NCBI GenBank assembly: GCA_964019425.1
Contig: OZ025804.1
Coordinates: 124,001-188,000, forward strand
Source: Flectonema sp. DT1601
Lineage: Eukaryota; Euglenozoa; Diplonemea; Diplonemida; Diplonemidae
DNA: 64,000 nt
Direction: 5' to 3'
The position numbers and the translations under genes are program-made. Positions 1 through 10,595 of the stretch are shown in pieces. Every line of letters starts with the position of its first letter. Position 1 is the stretch's first letter. Under the pieces are notes generated by a model. It saw only the letters and a list, made by a program, of their open reading frames with translations. It had not been told where the DNA came from and did not search any database.

Positions 1-1103
1 TCCGAGTGTTCTGCCGGAGGTGGTGAGCTCAAAGCTGAGATCGCCTGCGATATGCGGCCCTCTCTTACCAGTTCGGTTGCCCTCCGATTTCTTGATTTCT
101 GGACGGCGCCACTTTTGTCTGGATCTGGGTACTCCCGGTCGCATTTGCCGCCCATAGTACCATGAAGTTGCCCTTTGACCATGCCGTCAGGTCCTCGATC
201 GCGCCGTTCAAGGCTGATTCAGTCATCCGTCCTCCCTTTCTTCGTACTCTTCTCAGGGTACAGACTGGTAGCATTAGTAGCAGCCGCCAGGCTTGGTCGT
301 TATTTAAGTCTGCTACCAGATCCGACGTCAGCTTCAGCGCTTTCGCGAAGTGGTGCAGTAGGGGTACTGGAATCACCTTCAGTAGGGGCCTCCTCCGAGT
401 GGCGATGGTTTCGAGGTCCGGCAGGTCTTGTGTCGATAGAGCCATCTCCTTGAACCCCTTGTAGGCGTCATCTAATTCCTTGGATTCTAGCTTTTCTCTG
501 CAGGATTGGTGCATGGGTTGTGTCATTCCAATTACCAATCGGCAGACTGGGCACTCCCGTAGGTTGAGTCTGGAGAGGTGACTGTGTGTCAGGGGGTTCC
601 CACTGAAAGCGCGCTCTTGCGCGTGCTGGAGCAGCTCCGTCCAAGACGGGAACGCCGCCTTGTGTCTGTCGCATTCCGGTTGTGGACACGTAAGTGAGAC
701 ATCCTTTGGGCTGGGCGGATGTGGTAGCAAGGGACCAGCTGTTTCCGCGGTATTCATTCTGCCTGTCTGCAGGATCAGGAGAGGCCTTGCTTTATTGAGG
801 AGGGATGTTAGCTTTTCCGGTGCCACTACGACGGGGTCGTAATGGCTCCCCTGCAAGGTGAGTGCGATCACGTGGCCCGGGGTTGTCCCGTTCCTTCCTG
901 ACACCACTAGTTCTTCCTTTCCAACGAACAGTAGGAAGCTGCACTTCAGATCGTCTGCCATGGCTTGTAAGGCCAGTGCGTCACCCCACGCCTTGTCTGT
1001 TCTGAGCGTATTGAGGTATGCTTCCATCTCTGTGTCTGATGAAAAGCATTGGTTGAACACTTCTTGGCTCTTCTCAATAAAGTCAGCCGTCCTCTGTCGT
1101 AGC
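1..1103 (-). pseudogene. 5'-truncated OTU-domain/zinc-finger part of a non-LTR retrotransposon protein, runs off the left end
   Basis: A minus-strand frame open from about 1103 to 65 (first conventional start near 1060, a GTG) reads into the C-terminal half of an OTU cysteine-protease fold: an LRQRTADFI helix, then a WGDALALQAMADDL helix, a FLLF strand, and I-A-L-T-L before HYDPV. HYDPV would supply the catalytic His. The Cys half is missing because the copy stops at the tail of the next element. A C2H2-like finger (CPQPEC...H) and a CPVC finger follow, then a W-R-LLLMLP-C block and an LxxWxxGN block of the kind that precedes RT in OTU-bearing non-LTR elements (Utopia/CRE-like, from family knowledge). 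Near 75-85 the frame shifts by one: the other frame continues as ELVREGRISQAISALSSPPP to position 1, so the copy is broken. RT itself is outside the window. OTU assignment is fairly sure; the clade is a guess. Confidence 0.55.
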
Positions 1104-1167
1104 TTTTTTTTGAGTGCACCACGACCCGTGAGTCTGTGATGCTGATTGCGCTGTTAGGCGCGGTTGT

Positions 1168-1963
<796 letters not shown>

Positions 1964-2128
1964 GTTTTGGGGGTTGGGGGTGGGAACCCCGTAGGCTTCG
2001 TATCTCCTTTCTTTGTTTTGATAACTTAAAACTAATACTACATAATTAATTGTCCACTTGGACGACTTCAGATGTGTTGCAATGATGCCTTCAATGTTGA
2101 TATTCAAAATGTCGATGTTTTAATAATA

Positions 2129-4880
2129 CTACCGTCCTAATAGTTGTGCCAGTCTGTCTAAGGTTGTGACAAAACCAGTCATCTGCTGTTGATTCGCAGG
2201 TAAGTAGCAGTCCTCCAGTTGGCATGCTTCCTCTCCCTTGTCATTCATCATGTGACTGATGTATTTTTCCCTCAAGGTTTCTATACACCAATGTTCGCAT
2301 ATAAATAATACATGATGTGCTGTCGCCTTTCCAAGTTTACAGAAAAAGCACAGCTCGTTCAGTCCTTTGATTATCAGAGATCTGCAATGTCCCACTCTAA
2401 AGCGTGACATCAGTACTTCCTCTGGTCGTGTTAGAGCTTCGATGTACGGAGGGTGTCTTACCTCTCCTGGTCCGATCCAGTTCTCCCTTTTTCTCCGCTT
2501 GTGAAACGTCATCAATGTTCCCATGTCAAGTTGAGTGGGCAGTTGTTTAATAATAACATCTTCGTGAGGTGGATCTTCCTTCAGGCCTGCAGCGAATTTC
2601 GCCAGTTGGTCCGCTACTTCGTTGTACCGCACGTTTCTGTGTGCCGGTACATACTGCATGTTGACTTGGATTCCCTTCTTCTCCAATTTCATTGCCAACT
2701 TCCAGATCCTCTTGTTCATTGGGGACCTTTGTTTATATGGCCCTTGTTCCAATGCCTGCATGACTGACATCGAATCAGTCAGCAGGTGCGTCGTTGCTGT
2801 TAGAGATTCATGTTCATCCTCCGCCACCTGAACTAAATTTTCCAACGCCATTTTCACTGCAATCTGCTCGGTCCTATACGAGGAACCCGCTACTGGTATT
2901 TTATATCCAAGTAGACGCATCTTGCTTTCGTTAACCATGACCACAGCGGCAGCCGAGTCTGTCATGTAAGTCTTGGGTTTGTGTCTTATCGACCCGTCAG
3001 TGTAGACTTTCATCTCGTGAGCTGGTAGTTCAGTTTCTCGCTGTTCAGCCTCTTCCTTGTTACTTGAATATGTGAATCTCATCGCACTAGTACTTTCCAT
3101 GGAGGGAGAGTGTAGTGTTCTGGGTTCACTTCCAGGTTGGTAATGCTCCGGTAATTGTCAAGGCCAGGGACACCAGAGACATAGTCTATCCAGACATTCC
3201 ATCCCCATTTCGATTTTTGAAATAATTCTGAACTCCCTGTTCTCGTCAGCTTGCGAGTCGGTAGGAACGGACTCAATTTAAAAAGTTCATAAGTTCTACA
3301 CATCTTATACTGGATGTGTTCCTTCAGTCTTGGCGTGTCGGCTTCTTTGTAAAGTCTCTGTAGTTTGGTGCTCCGCAGACATCCAGTTACCAGCCTCACT
3401 GCCCTGTTTACCAGTAATTCCAGTTGTTCGAAGCACTCTTTTGGTAGCATCCAAGCAAAGCTTTCAACACCATAAAGCACCCTTGCTAACACCACCGTCA
3501 CCAGTATACTGATGAGTGTCCTCTTTCTACAGCCTATCCTGGTGAGTCTAACCAACAAGCCTAGACCCTTGGAAGCAGCTGTCATCATCTTTTGAATTTG
3601 CGACTTAAAGGTTAACTTCTCGTCATAATGTACACCCAGGTACCGCACGGTATTCGTCTTGTGAACTTTTCGTCCAACCGCATAGGCAAATCCGTGTAGT
3701 CCGGGTCCTCATCAGGTATTCCTTGCAAGGTTGGTTCACCGTCTTCGAATTTGAATTGGTCTGCGTATGTTTTGGTGAAGACATCTGCCATCTCCCGCGG
3801 GTCGGTTAATTCCTTCTCACCGTCGACAATCTTAGTAATTGAATGGTCCATCATTCTACCTTCCAGTTGTTTAACTTTTCTAAAGGCCCATCGGTAGTCC
3901 ATTCCAGTCATGTCGCACTCAATGATCTTCTGTTTGATCATGTTGATACCTCTTTCAATTGCTTCTGAGTCTGTCTTATCAGGGTCAGTCTCTGCCATTA
4001 AATCTTCCAATTCTGAATCCCTCACAGCGAAGGTACTACTTGACTTTTTGTTGTAGCCTGGGATGGCCCTACTCGCTGCTCTCAGAATCTCGTTGTTGAT
4101 CCTATTAGCAAGTTTCTGCACATTCTTAATTCTTTCTAATTTGGGCGCTGCCCTTTCCAACAATATTTTATAATAATTCCAATCGGCACAATGCCACTTC
4201 CATTTCCATGTCCCAGAACTCTCTTTTGAATATTCATCTGTTTTGATATCTTCGATTGTCAGTTTGAGTGGCAGGTGATCGCTGCCCCATCCCTTCATGA
4301 GTTCGATTTGTGCATCTATTGAAATATCTAATGCAATTACATCCGGAGAAGCTGAGCTTTGTGGTCTTGTTTGTTGTTGAGGTTTATTTAAAATTTGAAT
4401 TGTTGCTTCTAGTGACCAATCGTAGAAGCTGTTACCAGTGGTGTTCGTATTTCCATTTGACCAAGTTGAATGGTGTCCATTAATGTCACCCGCAATCAAT
4501 GTGCCGGGCTCTGTTTTGAACTTCCAGGTTGTTGCCTTGATTTCAGGCGGGTGGTAAACATTGTGAATTGTCAATGGCGGATTAGATTGAAGTACTACTG
4601 TTAATATCTCAGTTTGGTCATGTGAGATGTCGGGGTGTTTTAATATTAACTTATTTAAATCATTTCTGACCAGAGTGACGAGTCCTCGATGACCTGACTT
4701 GATGGTGCTGTCTCGCCTGTGGATTGCATATCCTTCAATAGCGAATTGTTTTTCTTTTGATAACCACGTTTCCTGCAGTAGTACTACTTCAGGCTTTTCT
4801 TCTTTCAGTGCCCAGTTCAATCGAAAGTAATTTTCTGGTTTCAGAACTGAGCGAATGTTATTTGACCAAATCACAATCAT
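2129..4880 (-). pseudogene. Family I ORF2 remnant (endonuclease + RNase H, RT core deleted)
   Basis: Starting at the ATG at 4880 the endonuclease domain is intact: MIVIWSNNIRS, QETW with the catalytic Glu, AGDINGHH and GSDHLP. The frame reaches the linker before RT and then jumps, at about 3708, to the region after the RT active site (GLHGFAYAVG-like sequence read out of frame). The LGVHYDE thumb motif, the VYTDGS, RTEQ, LTDS and EVADQ RNase H motifs and the CFFC-H-H-C knuckle follow in shifted frames; a lost T near 3093 separates thumb and RNase H. The APGPD, FDLQKAFD, GVPQGS and FADD motifs of RT are absent. It cannot make a working polymerase. Confidence 0.85.
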
Positions 4881-6362
4881 GATTGGCCAGTGTTGTTCCT
4901 GTTGGCGCACTTGTAGTAATCTTGTTCATACCAAGATTGTTCTCAATCCTCTTGACAGCTTCTATCAACGAAGTGATGGCTGTCGCCATGTTGTTGTTGG
5001 CTGCTTCGTTCTTTTTCGTAGTTTGCACCAGGGTTTCTACAATCCCGGTTATCTGTGCCATGCCTTCATCAAGTCGAACTTGCATGTCTTTTACTTCTTT
5101 CTGGAGACGTTCGATAGTCTCGTTCGTTTTCTCTCTCAGGCTGTTCACGTTGTTTTCTACAACCTGAACTTCGGCCGTTGGTTTCTTCGTTGTCGGGAGT
5201 GACTTCTTGACCGCGGCTGCGTACGATGTCTTAGCCTCACGGTATTTTACTACAACGGGTTTCTCCGTTTCTTTCGCCTTCACTTCTGTTTCTAATTTTT
5301 CAATGAGGATGACAATATCACCACACTGTACAAACCTTGATTCTGGTTTCTTGTCCAGTGCGATGATAAAGTCCCCTCTGTCCATCCTTATAAACTTCGA
5401 CTTCAGTCCTATCTCCAATAGGATGTTCCGAAGTCTATTGCCCCAGCTGTATGGTGCTCCACTGAGACGGTGAAGCCCTTCGCCAAACACTGTGGATGCA
5501 TATTTACCAGCACCCTTTCTCACCTTGTCAACATCCTTCGTGTAAACCACCCTCAATCCAATCTTGCCATGTATGATGGTGAGTCCATGGCAGAGGTCAT
5601 GTTGGGCTTTAAGTATGCCAACCGCCTCTTCGTTTGTTGTCTTGCGGTCCAGCCACACTGTGGTGTACTGAGTGGGTGTCTGTCCCGCCACTGATTTGAT
5701 CCGGAAATAAACATTTCCTATTCCAGAGTTTTTTAGAAGTATAACAGCTGCTTCCACATCGTTTGGGAGAACAGTGAGTTCTACAAAGTCTTTGCCAACG
5801 TATCTGTAGGAGCGTTGATCGACTCTTCCGTGTTGTGCCACAACAGCTTTGACAATTGCTGTTACAGCTGCTGGATTTTGGACCTGTGACTTGGTCAACT
5901 CTTTAGTTGTTATCCACGCAATTAGTTCGTGGGTCACTGGTGGGCTGATCTTCTTGGCGATTGTTAGAGTAGGTCGGTGTATCGTGCTAGACAAAGCAAC
6001 GAACCACCAGCTTCTTATTCTTAATTGTCCATCAAATTGGACCGGCGTTTGTATCTGACTGCAGTCAGTTGCGTGTTGTAGGGCACGTTTTGGAGGTGGC
6101 CGTGTGAACACCATCGTCAGTTGCTTCGTTTTGCTGGCCTTTTCGAAGTATTGTTCGTCCAGGCTTCTTCCTTGTTGAGCCAAGTATAATTCCATTGGTC
6201 TTGCTGTTGAGGTCATCAGTTGGCTGGAGTATTTTGCAATTAAAATGCTCCTTGTTGAGTTTCGGTGGTGGTCCATTCATAATCACCGTTGATCTTCTTT
6301 GTGCCTCTTTGATTTGAGGGCTTGATTGGGGTGCCTCATTTGACGGAGGGCTTTGTTTCGTT
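4858..6362 (-). pseudogene. Family I ORF1 remnant, 5'-truncated and frameshifted
   Basis: Same protein as the 621-residue ORF1 of copy 2 from the GPPPKLNKEHF block to the C-terminal coiled coil. It lacks the first ~120 residues because the copy ends near 6365. A 5-bp loss near 6183 (relative to copy 4) splits the frame between the NSKTNGIIL and RSLDEQYFEKA segments. A 1-base loss near 4913 changes the last residues, so the usual ATGA stop/start overlap with ORF2 is lost and ORF1 reads on to 4858. Confidence 0.8.
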
Positions 6363-6408
6363 TTTTTCTTATCCCTTCTAGTTTTTTTTTTTTTTTTTTT
6401 TTTTTTTT

Positions 6409-6467
6409 TGCACCACGACCCGTGAGTCTGTGATGCTGATTGCGCTGTTAGGCGCGGTTGTTCTTTT

Positions 6468-6503
<36 letters not shown>

Positions 6504-6677
6504 ACTTTCTTTGTTTTGGGGGTTGGGGGTGGGAATCCCGTAGGCTTCGTATCTCCTTTCTTTGTTTTGATAACTTAAAACTAATACTACATAATTAATT
6601 GTCCACTTGGACGACTTCAGATGTGTTGCAATGATGCCTTCAATGTTGATATTCAAAATGTCGATGTTTTAATAATA
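6409..6677 (-). other. Family I 3' UTR with conserved hairpins
   Basis: Next to the tail the plus strand reads CACGACCCGTG (4-bp stem, 3-nt loop), then GCGCTGTTAGGCGC (4-bp stem), then the CTTT run and a G-rich GGGGGTTGGGGGTGGG stretch. Copies 1 and 3 keep the same elements. Copy 4 keeps GCGCTGTTAGGCGC but replaces the first hairpin by AGCAGGT-tccttcg-ACCTGCT (7-bp stem). In LINEs the 3' end is what the RT recognises, so keeping a hairpin there while its sequence changes is suggestive; that role is inferred. Confidence 0.55.
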
Positions 6678-9600
6678 CTACCGTCCTAATAGTTGTGCCA
6701 GTCTGTCTAAGGTTGTGACAAAACCAGTCATCTGCTGTTGATTCGCAGGTAAGTAGCAGTCCTCCAGTTGGCATGCTTCCCCTCCCTTGTCATTCATCAT
6801 GTGACTGATGTATTTTTCCCTCAAGGTTTCTATACACCAATGTTCGCATATAAATAATACATGATGTGCTGTCGCCTTTCCAAGTTTACAGAAAAAGCAC
6901 AGCTCGTTCAGTCCTTTGATTATCAGAGATCTGCAATGTCCCACTCTAAAGCGTGACATCAGTACTTCCTCTGGTCGTGTTAGAGCTTCGATGTACGGAG
7001 GGTGTCTTACCTCTCCCGGTCCGATCCAGTTCTCCCGTTTTCTCCGCTTGTGAAACGTCATCAATGTTCCCATGTCAAGTTGAGTCGGCAGTTGTTTAAT
7101 AATAACATCTTCGTGAGGTGGATCTTCCTTCAGGCCTGCAGCGAATTTCGCCAGTTGGTCCGCTACTTCGTTGTACCGCACGTTTCTGTGTGCCGGTACA
7201 TACTGCATGTTGACTTGGATTCCCTTCTTCTCCAGTTTTATTGCCAACTTCCAGATCTTTTTGTTCATTGGGGACCTTTGTTTATATGGCCCTTGTTCCA
7301 ATGCCTGCATGACTGACATCGAATCAGTCAACAGGTGCGTCGTTGTTGTTAGAGATTCATGTTCATCCTCCGCCACCTGAACTAAATTTTCCAACGCCAT
7401 TTTTACTGCAATCTGCTCGGTCCTATAAGAGGAACCCGCTACTGGTATTTTATATCCAAGTAGACGCATCTTGCTTCCGTTAACCATGACCACAGCGGCA
7501 GCCGAGTCTGTCATGTAAGTGTTGGGTTTGTGTCTTATCGACCCGTCAGTGTAGACTTTCATCTCGTGAGCTGGTAATTCAGTTTCTCGCTGTTCAGCCT
7601 CTTCCTTGTTGCGTGAATATGTGAATTTCATCGCATTAGTACTTTTCCATGGAGGGAGAGTGTAGTGTTCTGGGTTCACTTCCAGGTTGGTAATGCTCCG
7701 GTAGTTGTCAAGGCCAGGGACACCAGAGACATAGTCTATCCAGACATTCCATCCCCATTTCGATTTTTGAAATAATTCTGAACTCCCTGTTCTCGTCAGC
7801 TTGCGAGTCGGTAGGAACGGACTCAATTTGAAACGTTCATAAGTTCTACACATCTTATACTGGATGTGTTCCTTTAGTCTTGGCGTATCGGCTTCTTTGT
7901 AAAGTCTCTGTAGTTTGGTGCTCCGCAGACATCCAGTTACCAGCCTCACTGCCCTGTTTACCAGTAATTCCAGTTGTTCGAAGCACTCTTTTGGTAGCAT
8001 CCAAGCAAAGCTTTCAACACCATAAAGCACCCTTGCTAACACCACCGTCACCAGTATACTGATGAGTGTCCTCTTTCTACAGCCTATCCTGGTGAGTCTA
8101 ACCAACAAGCCTAGACCCTTGGAAGCAGCTGTCATCATCTTTTGAATTTGCGACTTAAAGGTTAACTTCTCGTCATAATGTACGCCTAGATACCGCACGG
8201 TATTCGTCTTGTGAACTTTTCGTCCAACCGCATAGGCAAATCCGTGTAGTCCGGGTCCCACTCTTTGCAGCATCTTATCTATTTCTGCCTTGTTGTGGAC
8301 TTTCTTCAGTTGTGGGAAGCGGGCACTCATCTTCATTGTTTTCAGTACCGCCGGTTTGTTCGGTAGCTTGACTTTGATCTTATGTTTTGGAACGACATAC
8401 AGGTGAGTGATGGCGAATTCTTCTTTTGAAGCTACAGTTGTTGAGTTATCATCCTTCACAAGGTTACTCATTTGTTCTGCCGTGGCCACCACATATTTAA
8501 ATGTGTGTTCTTCAGAGTATACTACTACTGGGGACTTGTCATGTGTTCCTCTTGGCCTCACGTGAATGTATTCCGTCTTGCCAGGGTTCTTATTGATTTT
8601 GATGTGTGAGTCAAGTGCCCACCTTTCAAATATTTTGACTGCGTTGTTAACCTTGTTTTCTAAACAGCTGACAGTGCCCGCGGTTATTACTATTCCAACA
8701 TCATCTGCAAAGACAGTCGGTTCGTACATCTCTAGTTTATCTATCAAATCGTTTATGAAGATAGAGAATAACTGGGGTCCCAGCACGCTTCCTTGTGGCA
8801 CTCCTACTCGAATGTTCCGGAATGCTCCCTTCACTCCATTCACCCTTGTTGAAATCTTCCTGCTAGTCAAGTAGTTTTGAACCCACCGTAGATATTTCGT
8901 TGGTAGTCCTATTTTGGACATCTTATTTAGAAGAGTTACCGGTTGAACTGCATCGAAGGCTTTTTGTAGGTCGAAGGTGATTAATATCGCTTCTTCTCCC
9001 ATTGCCTTGGCACTTTTGAGTTTGTCTGTAACTATACAGAGATTTTCAATGGAATCCCGTCCTCGTTTGTAGGCTGCTTGCCTCGGATTCATTCTGTCTT
9101 TCAACAGGTGGTGCATCCGTTCCACGACCATTCTTTCAAAGAGTTTCGAGACGGTCGAGGTTAGTGCTATCGGTCTGTACGATAAGACTTGTTTCTTGTC
9201 TTTATCAGGTTTCAGTATGGGTATTACCATTCCACTTTTCCAGCACCTGGGTACTGCTGATCGTTGCCATGAGAGGTTGAATAGTCTTAGTAGTTGCTCG
9301 AGGAAAGCTTTTGGAAGTTGTTTTAACATCGAGTTCCAGATGTGGTCAGGTCCAGGTGCCTTCTTCTCCTTTGTTTTTGAAATTTGTCGTTCCAGTTCAG
9401 GCATTCCAAATTCCACCGAGTTATCATCAGGTATTCCTTGCAAGGTTGGTTCACCGTCTTCGAATTTGAATTGGTCTGCGTATGTTTTGGTGAAGACATC
9501 TGCCATCTCCCGCGGGTCGGTTAATTCCTTCTCACCGTCGACAATCTTAGTAATTGAATGGTCCATCATTCTACCTTCCAGTTGTTTAACTTTTCTAAAG

Positions 9601-10595
9601 GCCCATCGGTAGTCCATTCCAGTCATGTCGCACTCAATGATCTTCTGTTTGATCATGTTGATACCTCTTTCAATTGCTTCTGAGTCTGTCTTATCAGGGT
9701 CAGTCTCTGCCATTAAATCTTCCAATTCTGAATCCCTCACAGCGAAGGTACTACTTGACTTTTTGTTGTAGCCTGGGATGGCCCTACTCGCTGCTCTCAG
9801 AATCTCGTTGTTGATCCTATTAGCAAGTTTCTGCACATTCTTAATTCTTTCTAATTTGGGCGCTGCCCTTTCCAACAATATTTTATAATAATTCCAATCG
9901 GCACAATGCCACTTCCATTTCCATGTCCCAGAACTCTCTTTTGAATATTCATCTGTTTTGATATCTTCGATTGTCAGTTTGAGTGGCAGGTGATCGCTGC
10001 CCCATCCCTTCATGAGTTCGATTTGTGCATCTATTGAAATATCTAATGCAATTACATCCGGAGAAGCTGAGCTTTGTGGTCTTGTTTGTTGTTGAGGTTT
10101 ATTTAAAATTTGAATTGTTGCTTCTAGTGACCAATCGTAGAAGCTGTTACCAGTGGTGTTCGTATTTCCATTTGACCAAGTTGAATGGTGTCCATTAATG
10201 TCACCCGCAATCAATGTGCCGGGCTCTGTTTTGAACTTCCAGGTTGTTGCCTTGATTTCAGGCGGGTGGTAAACATTGTGAATTGTCAATGGCGGATTAG
10301 ATTGAAGTACTACTGTTAATATCTCAGTTTGGTCATGTGAGATGTCGGGGTGTTTTAATATTAACTTATTTAAATCATTTCTGACCAGAGTGACGAGTCC
10401 TCGATGACCTGACTTGATGGTGCTGTCTCGCCTGTGGATTGAATATCCTTCAATAGCGAAGTGTTTTTCTTTAGATAACCACGTTTCCTGCAGTAGTACT
10501 ACTTCAGGCTTTTCTTCTTTCAGTGCCCAGTTCAATCGAAAGTAATTTTCTGGTTTCAGAACTGAGCGAATGTTATTTGACCAAATCACAATCAT
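6678..10595 (-). CDS. Family I ORF2: APE endonuclease / reverse transcriptase / RNase H polyprotein (1305 aa)
   Basis: Catalyses target-primed reverse transcription of its own RNA. Domains in order: APE endonuclease (about 1-230; Asn in WSNNIRS, QETW, AGDINGHH, SASPDVIALD, GSDHLP); RT (about 400-680; APGPD, SYRPIALTS, FDLQKAFD, GVPQGS near 597, FADD near 628); an unusual spacer of about 115 residues (680-795) before the LGVHYDE thumb motif; RNase H (about 1008-1145; VYTDGS, RTEQ, LTDS, EVADQ supply D-E-D-D); and a CFFC...HH...C knuckle near 1232. All key residues are present and there is no stop. The start ATG overlaps the ORF1 stop as ATGA, indicating coupled translation. RNase H after RT is typical of I/Jockey-group LINEs. 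Confidence 0.93.
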   Translation of the reverse strand: MIVIWSNNIRSVLKPENYFRLNWALKEEKPEVVLLQETWLSKEKHFAIEGYSIHRRDSTIKSGHRGLVTLVRNDLNKLILKHPDISHDQTEILTVVLQSNPPLTIHNVYHPPEIKATTWKFKTEPGTLIAGDINGHHSTWSNGNTNTTGNSFYDWSLEATIQILNKPQQQTRPQSSASPDVIALDISIDAQIELMKGWGSDHLPLKLTIEDIKTDEYSKESSGTWKWKWHCADWNYYKILLERAAPKLERIKNVQKLANRINNEILRAASRAIPGYNKKSSSTFAVRDSELEDLMAETDPDKTDSEAIERGINMIKQKIIECDMTGMDYRWAFRKVKQLEGRMMDHSITKIVDGEKELTDPREMADVFTKTYADQFKFEDGEPTLQGIPDDNSVEFGMPELERQISKTKEKKAPGPDHIWNSMLKQLPKAFLEQLLRLFNLSWQRSAVPRCWKSGMVIPILKPDKDKKQVLSYRPIALTSTVSKLFERMVVERMHHLLKDRMNPRQAAYKRGRDSIENLCIVTDKLKSAKAMGEEAILITFDLQKAFDAVQPVTLLNKMSKIGLPTKYLRWVQNYLTSRKISTRVNGVKGAFRNIRVGVPQGSVLGPQLFSIFINDLIDKLEMYEPTVFADDVGIVITAGTVSCLENKVNNAVKIFERWALDSHIKINKNPGKTEYIHVRPRGTHDKSPVVVYSEEHTFKYVVATAEQMSNLVKDDNSTTVASKEEFAITHLYVVPKHKIKVKLPNKPAVLKTMKMSARFPQLKKVHNKAEIDKMLQRVGPGLHGFAYAVGRKVHKTNTVRYLGVHYDEKLTFKSQIQKMMTAASKGLGLLVRLTRIGCRKRTLISILVTVVLARVLYGVESFAWMLPKECFEQLELLVNRAVRLVTGCLRSTKLQRLYKEADTPRLKEHIQYKMCRTYERFKLSPFLPTRKLTRTGSSELFQKSKWGWNVWIDYVSGVPGLDNYRSITNLEVNPEHYTLPPWKSTNAMKFTYSRNKEEAEQRETELPAHEMKVYTDGSIRHKPNTYMTDSAAAVVMVNGSKMRLLGYKIPVAGSSYRTEQIAVKMALENLVQVAEDEHESLTTTTHLLTDSMSVMQALEQGPYKQRSPMNKKIWKLAIKLEKKGIQVNMQYVPAHRNVRYNEVADQLAKFAAGLKEDPPHEDVIIKQLPTQLDMGTLMTFHKRRKRENWIGPGEVRHPPYIEALTRPEEVLMSRFRVGHCRSLIIKGLNELCFFCKLGKATAHHVLFICEHWCIETLREKYISHMMNDKGGEACQLEDCYLPANQQQMTGFVTTLDRLAQLLGR

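Noticed and set aside
10592-10595. Programmed frameshift producing an ORF1-ORF2 fusion in Family I
   Set aside because: No slippery heptamer is seen at the overlap, and copy 4 uses the other register while keeping an AUG at the stop.
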